DNA of 64,000 nt from Psychrobacillus sp. NEAU-3TGS. GTDB taxonomy: Bacteria; Bacillota; Bacilli; Bacillales_A; Planococcaceae. The stretch lies in the NCBI RefSeq assembly GCF_029955155.1, contig NZ_JAPNOZ010000012.1, forward strand, positions 833,208-897,207, read 5' to 3'. The notes under the pieces are model-generated. The model saw nothing but the letters and a program-made list of their open reading frames with translations. It made no database searches and was not told the DNA's origin. Positions within the stretch are counted from its first letter, which is position 1. Each line of letters opens with the position of its first letter. The translations under genes were made by a program, and so were the position numbers. Of this stretch, positions 17,030 through 26,104 are shown one piece after another.

Positions 17030-18277
17030 TTACATTTGAATCGGCGAAAGTGCCTTTGTTTGTTCCATATAGATAAACGCATCATAACGACTGCCGATTT
17101 TGGATGGGACATAATTGCCGTAAGCCTCAAATTCAGGATGATACACTACCCCTATGGCGCGATGCCCAATCCAATTATTGAATATGGATCGATTCTCTTC
17201 ATTAAATATTAATAGCTTGTCATGCGCACCAGCATTATGTAATGCGGCTTCCCATGATTCTTTTCTTGCTGGAGGTACTTCTATTTCCTTATATGGAAGT
17301 CCCCATTCGTTCGAGGCGATAACCGTACCTTTATACGTACCAAAGCCAATAGCAAATACATTTTCTTTTCTATTTTGCAAGCGAAGAATTTGTCCCACAT
17401 TCACCATTCCTGCTGCTTCCATATCCGTTGCCGATGCATCCCCAATATGCGTGTTATGTTCCCAAATAATTATTTTCGCATCTTTTCCATGGTAGTCCAT
17501 AATTTCATTGATCGCCTCGACCATGTGCTCGTCCCGAACATTCCATGATAACTCATCACTTCGAATCATTGCACGGTAATATTCTTCTGCATTTCTAGCG
17601 ACCATCGCATTTATTTTTAAATTTAAATCTGTTTCTTCGGCATCTTTATACTTGTCTTCATGAGCCCGGATAGAAGTTAACAGCTTAGATACTTCATCAA
17701 CACATGCATCTGAAATATTGACTGAGGAAAATGCATAGGTTTCAGGATGACGATTAAATGGTTCGAAACAAGAGAAGGCTTTTTTGGCAAACGCTAGATC
17801 AGCTCCTTGGGGGTTAGTCCTACTCAAATAATTGATTACTTCATCAAGTGATTCCCATAGGCTATACACGTCAATTCCGTAGAATCCCACCTTCTCTTCT
17901 TTTTGTGCATTATACTCTTTTAACCATGTAACAAACTCAGCGATTTCTTCATTTGCCCACATCCAGGTAGGAAAGCGTTCAAAGGCTTTAAATGCTTGTC
18001 GCACATTCTCGGGGCCTTCTTTATAGCCTTTTATATACCTATTAATATGCTGAGTAGACGGCCAGTCTCCTTCCACCGCAATAAGAGTGAATCCTTTCTC
18101 TTCTATTAAACGTTTCGACAACTCCGCTCGAGCTGTATAAAACTCCGAAGTTCCATGGCTTGCTTCTCCTAATAGTACAATCTTAGCTTCTCCAATTGCC
18201 TCCAAGATTGGTGTTAAATCATCGGTGTTTTCATATGGTAAGGCATATTTTTTAATCGCATCTTCTAGTGGAATCAA
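17030..18277 (-). CDS. Erythromycin esterase family protein
   Basis: 415 residues resembling Ere-type esterases and the related B. cereus succinoglycan-biosynthesis-like proteins. Conserved blocks are IVLLGEASHGTSEFY (Glu and His at the active site), LIAVEGDWPSTQ, VGFYGIDVYSLWES, IIIWEHNTHIGDA (Glu, His, His), and VYHPEFEAYGNYVPSK. True Ere enzymes open the macrolide lactone by hydrolysis, but many chromosomal relatives have other unknown substrates, so resistance should not be assumed. TTG at 18277 is preferred because AAGGAG lies eight bases upstream; GTG at 18286 overlaps that site. Confidence 0.87.
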   Translation of the reverse strand: MIPLEDAIKKYALPYENTDDLTPILEAIGEAKIVLLGEASHGTSEFYTARAELSKRLIEEKGFTLIAVEGDWPSTQHINRYIKGYKEGPENVRQAFKAFERFPTWMWANEEIAEFVTWLKEYNAQKEEKVGFYGIDVYSLWESLDEVINYLSRTNPQGADLAFAKKAFSCFEPFNRHPETYAFSSVNISDACVDEVSKLLTSIRAHEDKYKDAEETDLNLKINAMVARNAEEYYRAMIRSDELSWNVRDEHMVEAINEIMDYHGKDAKIIIWEHNTHIGDASATDMEAAGMVNVGQILRLQNRKENVFAIGFGTYKGTVIASNEWGLPYKEIEVPPARKESWEAALHNAGAHDKLLIFNEENRSIFNNWIGHRAIGVVYHPEFEAYGNYVPSKIGSRYDAFIYMEQTKALSPIQM

Positions 18278-18354
18278 TGAATACACTCCTTTTCCATTCA
18301 GTTTGAGTTGGGTGCAAGTCTTTCATTCATTTCACTGATACGATTCCTTTTCTC

Positions 18355-19089
18355 TTATACCTTTAAACAAGAAAATGCTAAAACAACAGGAATTCTAAGT
18401 CTTCTTTCAAATTCCTCTTCGCTACTAAAATGTGCTCGCTTTGGAGTGCCTTCTCGTAAATCCAACACAGAAAACCCTGCTTTTTTTAGTGCGGTAAAAT
18501 ATTGTTCGATTGTCCTGTGGTATTTAACAACGACTTTGTCTATCCATGGTTCTTTTCGCACCCCATCCAGAAAATAATCATCCACTACCCAGTTTCCTCG
18601 CTTGTCACCAGTTTGCTTACTAACAAATGAGGACGTTGTAAGCGGATGTTGCACACTAAATATGAATCGTCCGTTATCATTTAATGTATCGTATACACGG
18701 TTAAACAGTTTTTGAATATCTTCTATATAATGAATAGCAAATCGGGAAGTAACGATTTCAAATTCGTTTACAGGAAAATGAAAAGACTCCATTGTGCCGA
18801 AATGGATAATCCCGTTCCTATTAAGTAAATTCTCTTTTGCGGTGGCTACCATTTGTTCCGAACCTTCTATTCCCAAGTAATGCTTAGCACCCTTTTCTAA
18901 TAATTCTTTTCCGAATGAAGCATCCCCGCAGCCTAGATCTAATACTTTCTTTTCCTGAAAATCGCCCATCAGTTCATAGATGATCGGACCTTCTATTGCA
19001 TTGTTTGGGCTGTCCAGTCTTCCCCTTCTCTTCATATAATTTTTGAAGAACTCTGCTTGATCGTATGCACTTGACCCTTTAAATTCCAT
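18355..19089 (-). CDS. Class I SAM-dependent methyltransferase
   Basis: 244 residues with a Rossmann-type methyltransferase core. Motif I is VLDLGCGDASFG, then LGIEGSEQMV supplies the acidic ribose contact, and FEIVTSRFAIHYIEDIQKLF resembles motif IV/post-motif regions. The C-terminal part (FIFSVQHPLTTSSF, EQYFTALKKAGFSVLDLREG) matches small-molecule methyltransferases of the UbiE/BioC type. Substrate unknown. AGAGGGAATGCT precedes the ATG. It lies upstream of the erythromycin esterase-like gene on the same strand with a 77-base gap and no clear terminator, so the two may be co-transcribed. Confidence 0.87.
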   Translation of the reverse strand: MEFKGSSAYDQAEFFKNYMKRRGRLDSPNNAIEGPIIYELMGDFQEKKVLDLGCGDASFGKELLEKGAKHYLGIEGSEQMVATAKENLLNRNGIIHFGTMESFHFPVNEFEIVTSRFAIHYIEDIQKLFNRVYDTLNDNGRFIFSVQHPLTTSSFVSKQTGDKRGNWVVDDYFLDGVRKEPWIDKVVVKYHRTIEQYFTALKKAGFSVLDLREGTPKRAHFSSEEEFERRLRIPVVLAFSCLKV

Positions 19090-19226
19090 AGCATTCCCTC
19101 TATCCCCATTGAAATTTATTTCTTTTATTCCTAGCTTAGCAATTTACTTTAGATTTTACAAAATCATGGTACTATTGAATAATAATTCTCTTTGAACCGT
19201 ACATTGTATAGAAAGCACGGTGACTT

Positions 19227-19919
19227 ATGAAAACTATATTAAATAAACTAACCAAAAGACAATGGTTACTATGGTGTGGATTGTTACTTTTCGGCTTCTT
19301 TTTTATATTGAATAGAGAGTTAATCATGTTACTTTGGAACGGTGACGTGGAAGCAATTCGTACGTTTTTAAATAAAAATATGGGATATGCTTTATTTTTC
19401 ATGTTTCTAGTCATGCTCATTCAAAACTCTTTTACTGTTTTCCCACTCATTCTTGTGATTACGATTAATATGACACTATTTGGGTTTATCAATGGTTTTA
19501 TATGGAGTTGGCTAACTGGTGTGCTTGCCTCTTTGCTTGTTTATTATGGTGCGCGCTATATTTTTCAAGAGGTTATTGCAGAAAAATTTAATACAAAACT
19601 GATAGAAAAAATAGATGCAAATGGATTTGCTTATGTATTCCAAGCGAGAATCTTTCCCTTTGTTCCTACGAGCTTAGTCAATATTGTTGCAGGTCTCAGC
19701 ACTATCCGACTGCTTCCTTATATACTCGCAACTTCTATTGGTCATTTTATTTATTTCTTCGTCCTCGCACTCATACCAGCAGGAATACTGTCCGCCAACT
19801 GGGATGAATATATTATTTGGATTATTATCGCAGCAGCAATCCTTTTATTTTATTTATCTAAAATAGTGAAACGAAAAAAAAATGCTGCTCCTGATGAAAA
19901 GGATAAATTATTCCCTTGA
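19227..19919 (+). CDS. TVP38/TMEM64 (DedA-related) membrane protein
   Basis: 230-residue membrane protein with about six hydrophobic segments. The central VTT (SNARE-associated) region shows FGFINGFIWSWLTGVLASLLVYYGARY followed by YVFQARIFPFVPTSLVNIVAGLS, the conserved arginine/proline re-entrant motif shared with DedA and TMEM41/64 lipid scramblases. A role in membrane lipid or polyprenyl-phosphate transport is inferred from the family. The next gene starts 15 bases after its stop and is probably co-transcribed. Confidence 0.87.
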   Translation: MKTILNKLTKRQWLLWCGLLLFGFFFILNRELIMLLWNGDVEAIRTFLNKNMGYALFFMFLVMLIQNSFTVFPLILVITINMTLFGFINGFIWSWLTGVLASLLVYYGARYIFQEVIAEKFNTKLIEKIDANGFAYVFQARIFPFVPTSLVNIVAGLSTIRLLPYILATSIGHFIYFFVLALIPAGILSANWDEYIIWIIIAAAILLFYLSKIVKRKKNAAPDEKDKLFP

Positions 19920-19934
19920 ACGGAGTGAATACAT

Positions 19935-20675
19935 GTGAAAATTGCTATACTGACAGATATTCATGGCAACGAACTAGCACTTAAAGCAGTCTTGAAAGAA
20001 ATAGACGCACATGGAGATATAGAAGAAATTTGGTGCCTTGGCGATATGATTGCCATGGGTCCAGACACGAACGAAGTGTTAGATTTACTATTTCCGCGTC
20101 CAAACATCCGAATGATTACGGGAAACCATGATGAAGCCATCCTGTCACTTATTACAGGGGAAGGACATCCAGAAACCTATAAACACACACGGGAACATCA
20201 CGAGTGGGTCGCAAAGCAATTATCTACTGAAAATGAGGCTAAGCTAAGGCGATTGCCTCGGATTATTGAAAAAGAAATAAACGAGACGCGCACCATTGGA
20301 ATTCACTATCATATTGAATTAAATAAGCGTGATGCCCATATTAAAGACGAGCCCTTTCACAGTATACTAGAGCCAACTCTAAATAATATGGAGAAAATGT
20401 TCGCCCATTACCCTGCTGATATTATTTGTTTTGGACACCATCATCCTGAACACCTTTTGAGAAATGAACATCAAATTTATGTAAATCCTGGTGCACTAGG
20501 TGTTTCAAAAGGAAGTACGGCTCCTTATGCGATTATCGACTTTGCGAAACCGAAGCAGCCAGCTATTCAAATCCATCATGCACCTTATGATAAAAAAGCT
20601 TTTCTACAAAGATTTGAGACACTTCAAGTGCCACAAAGAGAAATCATGTTTAAACTTTTTTATGTCGGAGACTAA
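19935..20675 (+). CDS. Metallophosphoesterase family protein
   Basis: 246 residues of the YfcE/MJ0936-like calcineurin fold. Metal-binding motifs are TDIHGNELAL (Asp-x-His), CLGDMIAMGP (Gly-Asp), MITGNHDEAIL (Gly-Asn-His-Asp), and FGHHHPE (Gly-His-x-His) near residue 170, followed by YVNPGALG as in this subfamily. It should be a two-metal phosphodiesterase or phosphatase; the substrate is unknown. It begins with GTG at 19935 behind GGAGTGA and follows the TVP38-like gene closely. Confidence 0.88.
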   Translation: MKIAILTDIHGNELALKAVLKEIDAHGDIEEIWCLGDMIAMGPDTNEVLDLLFPRPNIRMITGNHDEAILSLITGEGHPETYKHTREHHEWVAKQLSTENEAKLRRLPRIIEKEINETRTIGIHYHIELNKRDAHIKDEPFHSILEPTLNNMEKMFAHYPADIICFGHHHPEHLLRNEHQIYVNPGALGVSKGSTAPYAIIDFAKPKQPAIQIHHAPYDKKAFLQRFETLQVPQREIMFKLFYVGD

Positions 20676-20695
20676 ATTAACTTTTATAAATCAAC

Positions 20696-20738
20696 TCCCT
20701 TTAAACAATAAAATGTTCAAAGGGATTTATTTTATTTT
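20696..20738 (+). terminator. Terminator after the phosphoesterase gene
   Basis: TCCCTTTAAACA pairs with TGTTCAAAGGGA (20714-20725), one mismatch, followed by TTTATTTTATTTT. Confidence 0.7.
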
Positions 20739-20883
20739 CAATCACATAAATACACCTAAATATAATATATTTTTGATGCAATTTCTTACACTTCCACTTT
20801 AAAGCGTTAAAGTATATTGAATGTTTTCTGAATACTCCCTATAATGAACAACAATATACATAATAGAAATGGAGATTAGTAAC

Positions 20884-21921
20884 GTGAAAGACTTTTTCAA
20901 TAAGTTATTAACCGGGATGAGCATAGGGATTGTAGTCGCATTGATCCCTAATGCACTGTTAGGAGAGATTTTAAAGTTAGTAATCCCTCATATTCCCGCA
21001 TTACAGCATTTATTTGATATTACTATATTTGTTATGAGTTTATTACCTGTGATGATTGGTGTTATGGTCGGGATTAAGTTTGAACTAACACCCATTCAAA
21101 CAGCTAGCGTTGGTATTGCAGCGATGGTCGGTAGTGGTGCGGTTCAAAAAACAGCAGACGGCTTATTTGCGCTTCAAGGCATCGGAATTGTTATTAACAC
21201 GGGAATTACTGCCGCACTAGCAGTTTTATTTGTAAAACTAGTTGGTGACCGATTAAGGGAATATTCCATTCTAGTTATTCCTACTTTAACTATTTTAGTT
21301 CCGGGGATGATTGGATATTTGCTATTACCATTTATCAAAAACTCGACTGGTTTATTAGGACAAGGTATAGCCCATCTCACAACGTTACAACCAGTTTTAA
21401 TGGGTGCCATTATAGCAGTAGTTTTCAGTCTCATTATCCTATCCCCTATTTCTACTGTTGGAGTTGCTACAGTTATTATGCTCTCTGGTATTGGATCGGG
21501 TGCCGCAAATCTAGGTATTGTTGCAACTGGGTTTGGTTTGGCCATTGCAAGCTACAAAGCAAATAGCCTTGGAACCGCTCTTGCACATGTGCTTGGTTCT
21601 CCGAAAATTCAAATGAGAAACTTCTTTATGAAACCAAAGATTGCTTTTCCTATGCTAATTAGTGCAGCAATACTAGGTGCACTCGCAGGAGTACTTAACA
21701 TCCAAGGAACACCTTATAGTGCTGGGTTCGGCATATCCGGATTAGTTGGACCTTTAAATTACATAAACTTAGCGGATGGCGGATGGACTTTAGAAAATGT
21801 AACCATCATGTTAAGCACGTTTTTAATACTCCCGATTCTATTAAATATCGGTCTCATCTATGTCTTCTCTCGAAAGTTAAAACTGATTAAAGCAAATGAT
21901 TATAAATTAGATTTTGAATAG
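20884..21921 (+). CDS. PTS transporter subunit IIC-like membrane protein
   Basis: 345 residues with about ten hydrophobic segments, assigned to the PTS_EIIC_2 family from MSLLPVMIGVMVGIKFELTPIQTASVGIAAMVGSGA, LSPISTVGVATVIMLSGIGSGAANLG and the final GLVGPLNYI. Despite the family name, no EIIA, EIIB or phosphorylatable His/Cys domain is fused or encoded nearby, so it may be a stand-alone permease whose substrate is unknown. GTG at 20884 is preferred because GGAG lies nine bases upstream; ATG at 20869 has no recognisable ribosome binding site. Monocistronic. Confidence 0.82.
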   Translation: MKDFFNKLLTGMSIGIVVALIPNALLGEILKLVIPHIPALQHLFDITIFVMSLLPVMIGVMVGIKFELTPIQTASVGIAAMVGSGAVQKTADGLFALQGIGIVINTGITAALAVLFVKLVGDRLREYSILVIPTLTILVPGMIGYLLLPFIKNSTGLLGQGIAHLTTLQPVLMGAIIAVVFSLIILSPISTVGVATVIMLSGIGSGAANLGIVATGFGLAIASYKANSLGTALAHVLGSPKIQMRNFFMKPKIAFPMLISAAILGALAGVLNIQGTPYSAGFGISGLVGPLNYINLADGGWTLENVTIMLSTFLILPILLNIGLIYVFSRKLKLIKANDYKLDFE

Positions 21922-21927
21922 ATATAA

Positions 21928-21971
21928 ATGCCAGGAACCAAACTATATAAAATAGTGTCGGTTCCTGGCAT
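21928..21971. terminator. Bidirectional terminator between PTS IIC and VOC genes
   Basis: A perfect 12-bp stem, ATGCCAGGAACC with GGTTCCTGGCAT, sits between two convergent stop codons. T tracts are weak on both sides. Confidence 0.65.
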
Positions 21972-21978
21972 CATTCAC

Positions 21979-22374
21979 TTATTTGGCATTTTCGTCTGCT
22001 TGGTGAATACCAATAATATTCCCTTCGGAATCGGTAAAATATCCTTGCCATGCCATTCCAGGCAATGCATGCTTGGGAACAGAAATTGTACCGCCTTGAG
22101 CTAAAATGGTTGCTTCTGTAGAATCATAATCTTCCACCTGCATTGTGCAAACAAATGCATTTACACTTTGTCCACTTTCAGGTGATGGAGTTCTACGCTG
22201 CATTAAGGCACCATCAATTCCCCTTTCCTCTTTATCTCCTGTGATAGCCCCAAAATAAGGTGTTCCTGCAAAGTCACTCCAGTCTTCAAATTGCCAACCG
22301 AAAACTTCTCCGTAAAATTGCTTAGCTCTGTCCATATCATCCACATGAATTTCAAAGTGTACAACTCGCCCCAT
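21979..22374 (-). CDS. VOC (glyoxalase/bleomycin resistance) family protein
   Basis: 131 residues forming two beta-alpha-beta-beta-beta modules. The start VVHFEIHVDDMDRAKQFYGEVFGWQFEDW and the later GMAWQGYFTDSEGNIIGIHQAD are typical of VOC proteins; His and Glu at the ends of strands (FEIHVDD, DSEGNIIGIH) are candidate metal ligands. Members range from dioxygenases and lyases to antibiotic-binding proteins, so function is unassigned. AAAGAGGTTCTCAG precedes the ATG. Confidence 0.87.
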   Translation of the reverse strand: MGRVVHFEIHVDDMDRAKQFYGEVFGWQFEDWSDFAGTPYFGAITGDKEERGIDGALMQRRTPSPESGQSVNAFVCTMQVEDYDSTEATILAQGGTISVPKHALPGMAWQGYFTDSEGNIIGIHQADENAK

Positions 22375-22515
22375 CTGAGAACCTCTTTTCTAAAGTTATT
22401 GGAAACATATTCATTCTGATTATGCCATATATTCTGAATTTTTACGATGATAATTTGCATAATTATAATAGAATTTTCTCGAAGGTAAAATGGAGATTTT
22501 TCGCCTATCGATAGC

Positions 22516-22556
22516 AAAAAAGATGCCTTCTAAAATAGAATACATCTTTTTTGGCA
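22516..22556 (-). terminator. Terminator after the flavin reductase gene
   Basis: AAAAAAGATG pairs with CATCTTTTTT (22543-22552); the minus-strand product ends in Ts just past the stop codon. Confidence 0.75.
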
Positions 22557-22557
22557 C

Positions 22558-23055
22558 TTAATTATAAAATTCTTCCGGTATAGCTCCAATAGTTCTTCGA
22601 TGATAAAGAAGCGGTTCTTTATCTTCATTTTGGATATCTAGCACTTCACCAATAATCGTCGTGTGATCTCCTGCATCAATTTGGCTAAATACTTTACATT
22701 GTAAAGTAGCTAATGTATCCGCAAGAACCGGCAAATCCAGTTCAGACTTTTTCCAGTCACATTGGCTGAAGCGGTCTTCTACTTTGCTAGAAAATAGCGT
22801 ACATAAATCACTTTGATCAGAAGCTAAAATATTCACGGTAAATTTGTCTACTTTTAAAAATTCTTCATACGAGTACACTCGCTTATCAATTGACCATAAA
22901 ATAAGTAGTGGTTCTAAGGAAACCGATGCAAATGAGTTAACTGTCAGCCCCATTGGTTTCCCCTCTTGGTTAAATGCTGTTACTACTGTTACGCCTGTAG
23001 GGTAATTGCCCATTGCCGCCTTAAAACTTGCTATCTGCTCTATTTTATTATCCAT
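22558..23055 (-). CDS. Flavin reductase family protein (flavin monooxygenase component)
   Basis: 165 residues with the split-barrel flavin reductase fold. GNYPTGVTVVTA near the N-terminus, GLTVNSFASVSLEPLLILWSID and GDHTTIIGEVLDI with YHRR near the C-terminus are the standard family blocks for FMN/FAD binding and NAD(P)H-dependent reduction. Such proteins supply reduced flavin to a partner monooxygenase, but none is visible nearby. The ATG at 23055 is chosen because GGAAGAAG lies about five bases upstream; longer in-frame starts at 23070 and 23100 add residues unlike the family. Confidence 0.88.
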   Translation of the reverse strand: MDNKIEQIASFKAAMGNYPTGVTVVTAFNQEGKPMGLTVNSFASVSLEPLLILWSIDKRVYSYEEFLKVDKFTVNILASDQSDLCTLFSSKVEDRFSQCDWKKSELDLPVLADTLATLQCKVFSQIDAGDHTTIIGEVLDIQNEDKEPLLYHRRTIGAIPEEFYN

Positions 23056-23143
23056 ATGAACTTCTTCCATTCTATTTTCTTTTAAGCATATCAAAGTCAT
23101 TATATTCTTTCACACTTTTTGATTCCACAGAATTTTCACTTTT

Positions 23144-23168
23144 GTTTAAATCATATCCGGAAGGGTAA
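23144..23168 (+). promoter_or_regulatory. Sigma-B promoter of the YflT-like stress gene
   Basis: GTTTAA (23144-23149) and GGGTAA (23163-23168), 13 bases apart, match the sigma-B consensus (GTTTaa, 12-15 bases, GGGwAw). It lies 43 bases upstream of the stress-protein start. Confidence 0.75.
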
Positions 23169-23211
23169 AGATAGGTATATCACAAATAAAACAACAAATG
23201 GAGGAATTATA

Positions 23212-23541
23212 ATGACAGTCAAATTAACAGTAGAAAATGCCTTACAAGCAAAACAAGAAATTGAGACACTGGAATCACAAGGTTATTCAAAGGACCACAT
23301 TCATATTTTCGCCCATTTCAAAGAAAGAGCCGACGATATTAATGATGCTTTAGATACAAAAGACGTTGGTTTAAAAGAACAAGGTCTTCTGGATTCGATG
23401 AAAAATATTTTTACTTCTCGTGGGGACGAACTCCGTAATAAAATGGAGGCAACCGGGTTATCAAAAGAAGAAGCTGCAGCTGCAGAAATGGAGCTCGATA
23501 AAGGAAAGCTAGTAATTATTGCGCATAAACCACAAGAATAA
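23212..23541 (+). CDS. General stress protein, YflT/GSP17M-like
   Basis: 109 residues. MTVKLTVENALQAKQEIETLESQGYSKDHIHIFAH is the N-terminal fold of the YflT-like heat-induced stress protein family (general stress protein 17M-type). The C-terminal half is an alanine/glutamate-rich helix (GLSKEEAAAAEMELDKGK). No enzymatic motif is visible. The ATG at 23212 follows GGAGGAATTATA. The sigma-B-type promoter directly upstream agrees with the known sigma-B control of yflT in B. subtilis. Own terminator. Confidence 0.85.
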   Translation: MTVKLTVENALQAKQEIETLESQGYSKDHIHIFAHFKERADDINDALDTKDVGLKEQGLLDSMKNIFTSRGDELRNKMEATGLSKEEAAAAEMELDKGKLVIIAHKPQE

Positions 23542-23576
23542 ATGTACATTTGCTAAAATGATGATTAAACAGCAAG

Positions 23577-23615
23577 AATCCTATTTCTCATTAAGGGAAA
23601 TAGGATTTTTCTTTT
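23577..23615 (+). terminator. Terminator after the stress protein gene
   Basis: AATCCTATTTC pairs perfectly with GAAATAGGATT (23597-23607), followed by TTTCTTTT. Confidence 0.8.
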
Positions 23616-23792
23616 GTGCATATATTATATAACTTACACCTTTATCCCCTCTTTCATTGTTCCTGCTAGTTCGAATTATTTCTTTTTCTTTAAACTGTTT
23701 GATTCATTTATTTAGAAAGGATGGACTATTCAAAAAACGTTGCCGATTAATAGTCGTTTGGATATGATGGTTATAAAGGAGGGAAACATTCA

Positions 23793-24263
23793 ATGACTAA
23801 TGATCATGAAGGATTTTTTGATAAGGAAAAACAAAATGTCCCAAAACCGAAAATGGAAAGAAAAGATGGTGAACCTACTTCCGCTTTCAAAGGGGCTTCT
23901 GTGGCAGCACTGATAATAGGAATCTCTGCTTATCTAATAGGTTTGTTCAATGCCGCAATGGAATTGAATGAAAAAGGCTATTACTTTGCAATTTTAATAT
24001 TTGGACTCTATGCATCTGTATCTTTACAAAAAGCAGTAAGAGACAAAGAGGAAGGAATCCCAGTTACGAATATTTATTATGGAATAAGCTGGGTTGCAAT
24101 TATTATTTCTATTTTATTGATGGGCATTGGCTTATACAATGCAGGAAGTATTGTTTTAAGCGAAAAAGGGTTTTATGCTATGGCTTTTGTTCTTAGCATA
24201 TTTGCAGCAATAACAGTTCAGAAAAATGTAAGGGATACGCAAAAAGCACGAGAAGCAGATTGA
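23793..24263 (+). CDS. YiaA/YiaB-type inner membrane protein
   Basis: 156 residues with four transmembrane helices arranged as two copies of the YiaAB two-helix module: ISAYLIGLFNAAMELNEKGYYFAILIFGLYASVSLQKAVRD, then GIGLYNAGSIVLSEKGFYAMAFVLSIFAAITVQKNVRD. The internal duplication is obvious by eye. The N-terminal 45 residues are charged and cytoplasmic. Function of the family is unknown; enterobacterial relatives are envelope stress proteins. AAAGGAGG precedes the ATG, and a long stem-loop follows. Confidence 0.87.
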   Translation: MTNDHEGFFDKEKQNVPKPKMERKDGEPTSAFKGASVAALIIGISAYLIGLFNAAMELNEKGYYFAILIFGLYASVSLQKAVRDKEEGIPVTNIYYGISWVAIIISILLMGIGLYNAGSIVLSEKGFYAMAFVLSIFAAITVQKNVRDTQKAREAD

Positions 24264-24271
24264 ATAATGAA

Positions 24272-24315
24272 CAGTGCCAGTCACTCACACTAATAAACAT
24301 GTGAGCAACTGGCAC
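24272..24315. terminator. Long stem-loop after the YiaA-like gene
   Basis: AGTGCCAGT pairs with ACTGGCACT, and CTCACA with TGTGAG inside it. There is no clear T tract, so it is a likely but weak intrinsic terminator between convergent genes. Confidence 0.55.
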
Positions 24316-24365
24316 TTATTAGTTCATCGCTAAGTCGTTAACTTCCATCCTTTGTTAAAGGGTAA

Positions 24366-24998
24366 CTATAATATTTCTTTTATCGTCAATACAAACTCAT
24401 ATAAAAAGTATCCAGCAAAACCAAACAATATTAATCCAGCAATGATGGATACCCATTTTATCATGGTTTGATTCATTACTTTTCTTGTTACTGAAACAAT
24501 TGCAAGTAATCCAACATCATGAAGCAAGATACCTGACAAAATACCAGCTCCAACAATTAAAAATGTAGCGGGCTGTGTCGTATCGTAAGAATCAGCAAGC
24601 ACTGCTCCAAAGACAGAAATCCAAAATACAAGGTTTCCAGGAGAAACTGCTACAAGCAAACCATTGCGATATGAGCTAAAAAATGATTTCGTTGGTTTCT
24701 CACCAGCCAACGTAATGCCCTGATCGGCATTTTTAATAGATTCATAACCTAAAAATGCTAAAAATCCTGCACCAATAAGCCACATTGGTATTTGAATAAA
24801 AGGCTCGGCAAGTACAGAAGCAAGTCCCATATATAAGGCAATAATTAATAGGAAGTCGATGGTCATCCCACCTAGTCCCACAGCCCAACCATGCATGAAC
24901 CCATTTTTCAAACCTTGCTTCGTCATTTCAACCGTCATTGCTCCTACAGGCATTGCAATCGCAAGTCCTGCTAGTAAATACGTAAAAAATAAACTCAA
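24366..24998 (-). CDS. LysE family translocator
   Basis: About 210 residues with six hydrophobic helices. The first helix region AIAMPVGAMTVEMTKQGLKNGFMHGWAVGLGG is the LysE/RhtB signature (usually GPxxxxxxxxxxxxGxxxGxxxxxG). Members export basic or other amino acids and homoserine lactones; substrate unknown. A TTG start at 24998 is favoured because GGAAGAAG lies seven bases upstream; the TTG at 25016 overlaps that site. Confidence 0.84.
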   Translation of the reverse strand: MSLFFTYLLAGLAIAMPVGAMTVEMTKQGLKNGFMHGWAVGLGGMTIDFLLIIALYMGLASVLAEPFIQIPMWLIGAGFLAFLGYESIKNADQGITLAGEKPTKSFFSSYRNGLLVAVSPGNLVFWISVFGAVLADSYDTTQPATFLIVGAGILSGILLHDVGLLAIVSVTRKVMNQTMIKWVSIIAGLILFGFAGYFLYEFVLTIKEIL

Positions 24999-25248
24999 AA
25001 GATACACTTCTTCCAAATTTTATCCCTTCATACGTCCGTTTGTAATTATTTTAGCATAAAAATTCATAAAAATTATATAATATTCTTATTCTCTTATAAC
25101 TTTTATATTTGTCTCTAGAGAAAATACGATTCGAGCTATCACCACTAACTCTTTTGTAAGTTTTTAATGGTTGACGGAATTTTCCGCAGATAGTATATTT
25201 ATGCCGCAAAGCAGAATTTAATTCTATTAAAAATGGTGAGGTATCAAG

Positions 25249-25911
25249 ATGAATAAAATAAGTGGATTTATTTTTACTTTTTTAGCAATTGGAGTAGCAG
25301 GTTATGCCATTGTTCAGTATTTTATTATCGGAGTGGATCATGCAGGGCTCGTTCAGATGAAGTTAATGTCGCTTTCTAAGTTGAGTACATTCTGGTACGT
25401 TATGCTATTTATCCATATTGCAGCAAGTGTTGTAGCATTAGCGATTGGTCCTTTCACTTTATCTGCAAAGTTTAGAGAAAAAAATATTATTCGTCATAAA
25501 CGATTAGGAAAGCTGTATATGCTCGGTATTCTATTCGGCGGTGTTTCCGGTCTTTATCTAGCATTTTACGCTACAGGAGGATTGGCTGGAAAGCTAGGTT
25601 TTGGTTCCTTGTCAGTATTATGGTTGGTTTCTGCCTATCAAGCACTTGCTAAAGTAAAAGCTAATCGAGTGAATGATCACCAACAGTGGATGATACGTAA
25701 TTACTCCTTAACTTTTGCAGCAGTCACACTGCGCATTTGGCTACCTTTGTTCATGTTGTTATTAGGTTTAGAGCGATTCGAACTTAGTTATGCTATTATC
25801 GCATGGTTGGCTTGGGTGCCTAATATTGTTATTGCAGAGTTGTATATACAAAGAAAACTAATTAAAAAGCAGGTATCCAACTTACCTAACCATCCAACAG
25901 TAGTAGAATAA
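25249..25911 (+). CDS. DUF2306 family membrane protein
   Basis: 220 residues with seven hydrophobic helices. The sequence FIHIAASVVALAIGPFTLSAKFREKNIIRHKRLGKLYMLGI and the later RVNDHQQWMIRNYSLTFAAVTLRIWLP match DUF2306, whose conserved histidines (HIAAS, RHKRLG, DHQQWM) suggest haem or metal binding like that of ferric reductase-like and cytochrome b561-type proteins. That is an inference; no function is established. GGTGAGGTATCAAG precedes the ATG. Confidence 0.83.
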   Translation: MNKISGFIFTFLAIGVAGYAIVQYFIIGVDHAGLVQMKLMSLSKLSTFWYVMLFIHIAASVVALAIGPFTLSAKFREKNIIRHKRLGKLYMLGILFGGVSGLYLAFYATGGLAGKLGFGSLSVLWLVSAYQALAKVKANRVNDHQQWMIRNYSLTFAAVTLRIWLPLFMLLLGLERFELSYAIIAWLAWVPNIVIAELYIQRKLIKKQVSNLPNHPTVVE

Positions 25912-26104
25912 TAGAAAATGTAACTTTAAGGTATATTTATTTTATAATCATGCCTGATTTAGAAACATTCCCCCATCGACAGCTTCTCTGACAAAGCACA
26001 TTTCATGAGTGCCAATAAACCTTACTTCAAGTAAATGAAGGAAATAGACGATATGGCAGATATGGCAAATGGAAATGAGCCATAATAGTGGAATGTCGGA
26101 TATA

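Noticed and set aside
17030-18277. Acquired macrolide resistance gene
   Set aside because: Although Ere-like, chromosomal Bacillales relatives are common and composition matches the neighbours; resistance cannot be inferred.
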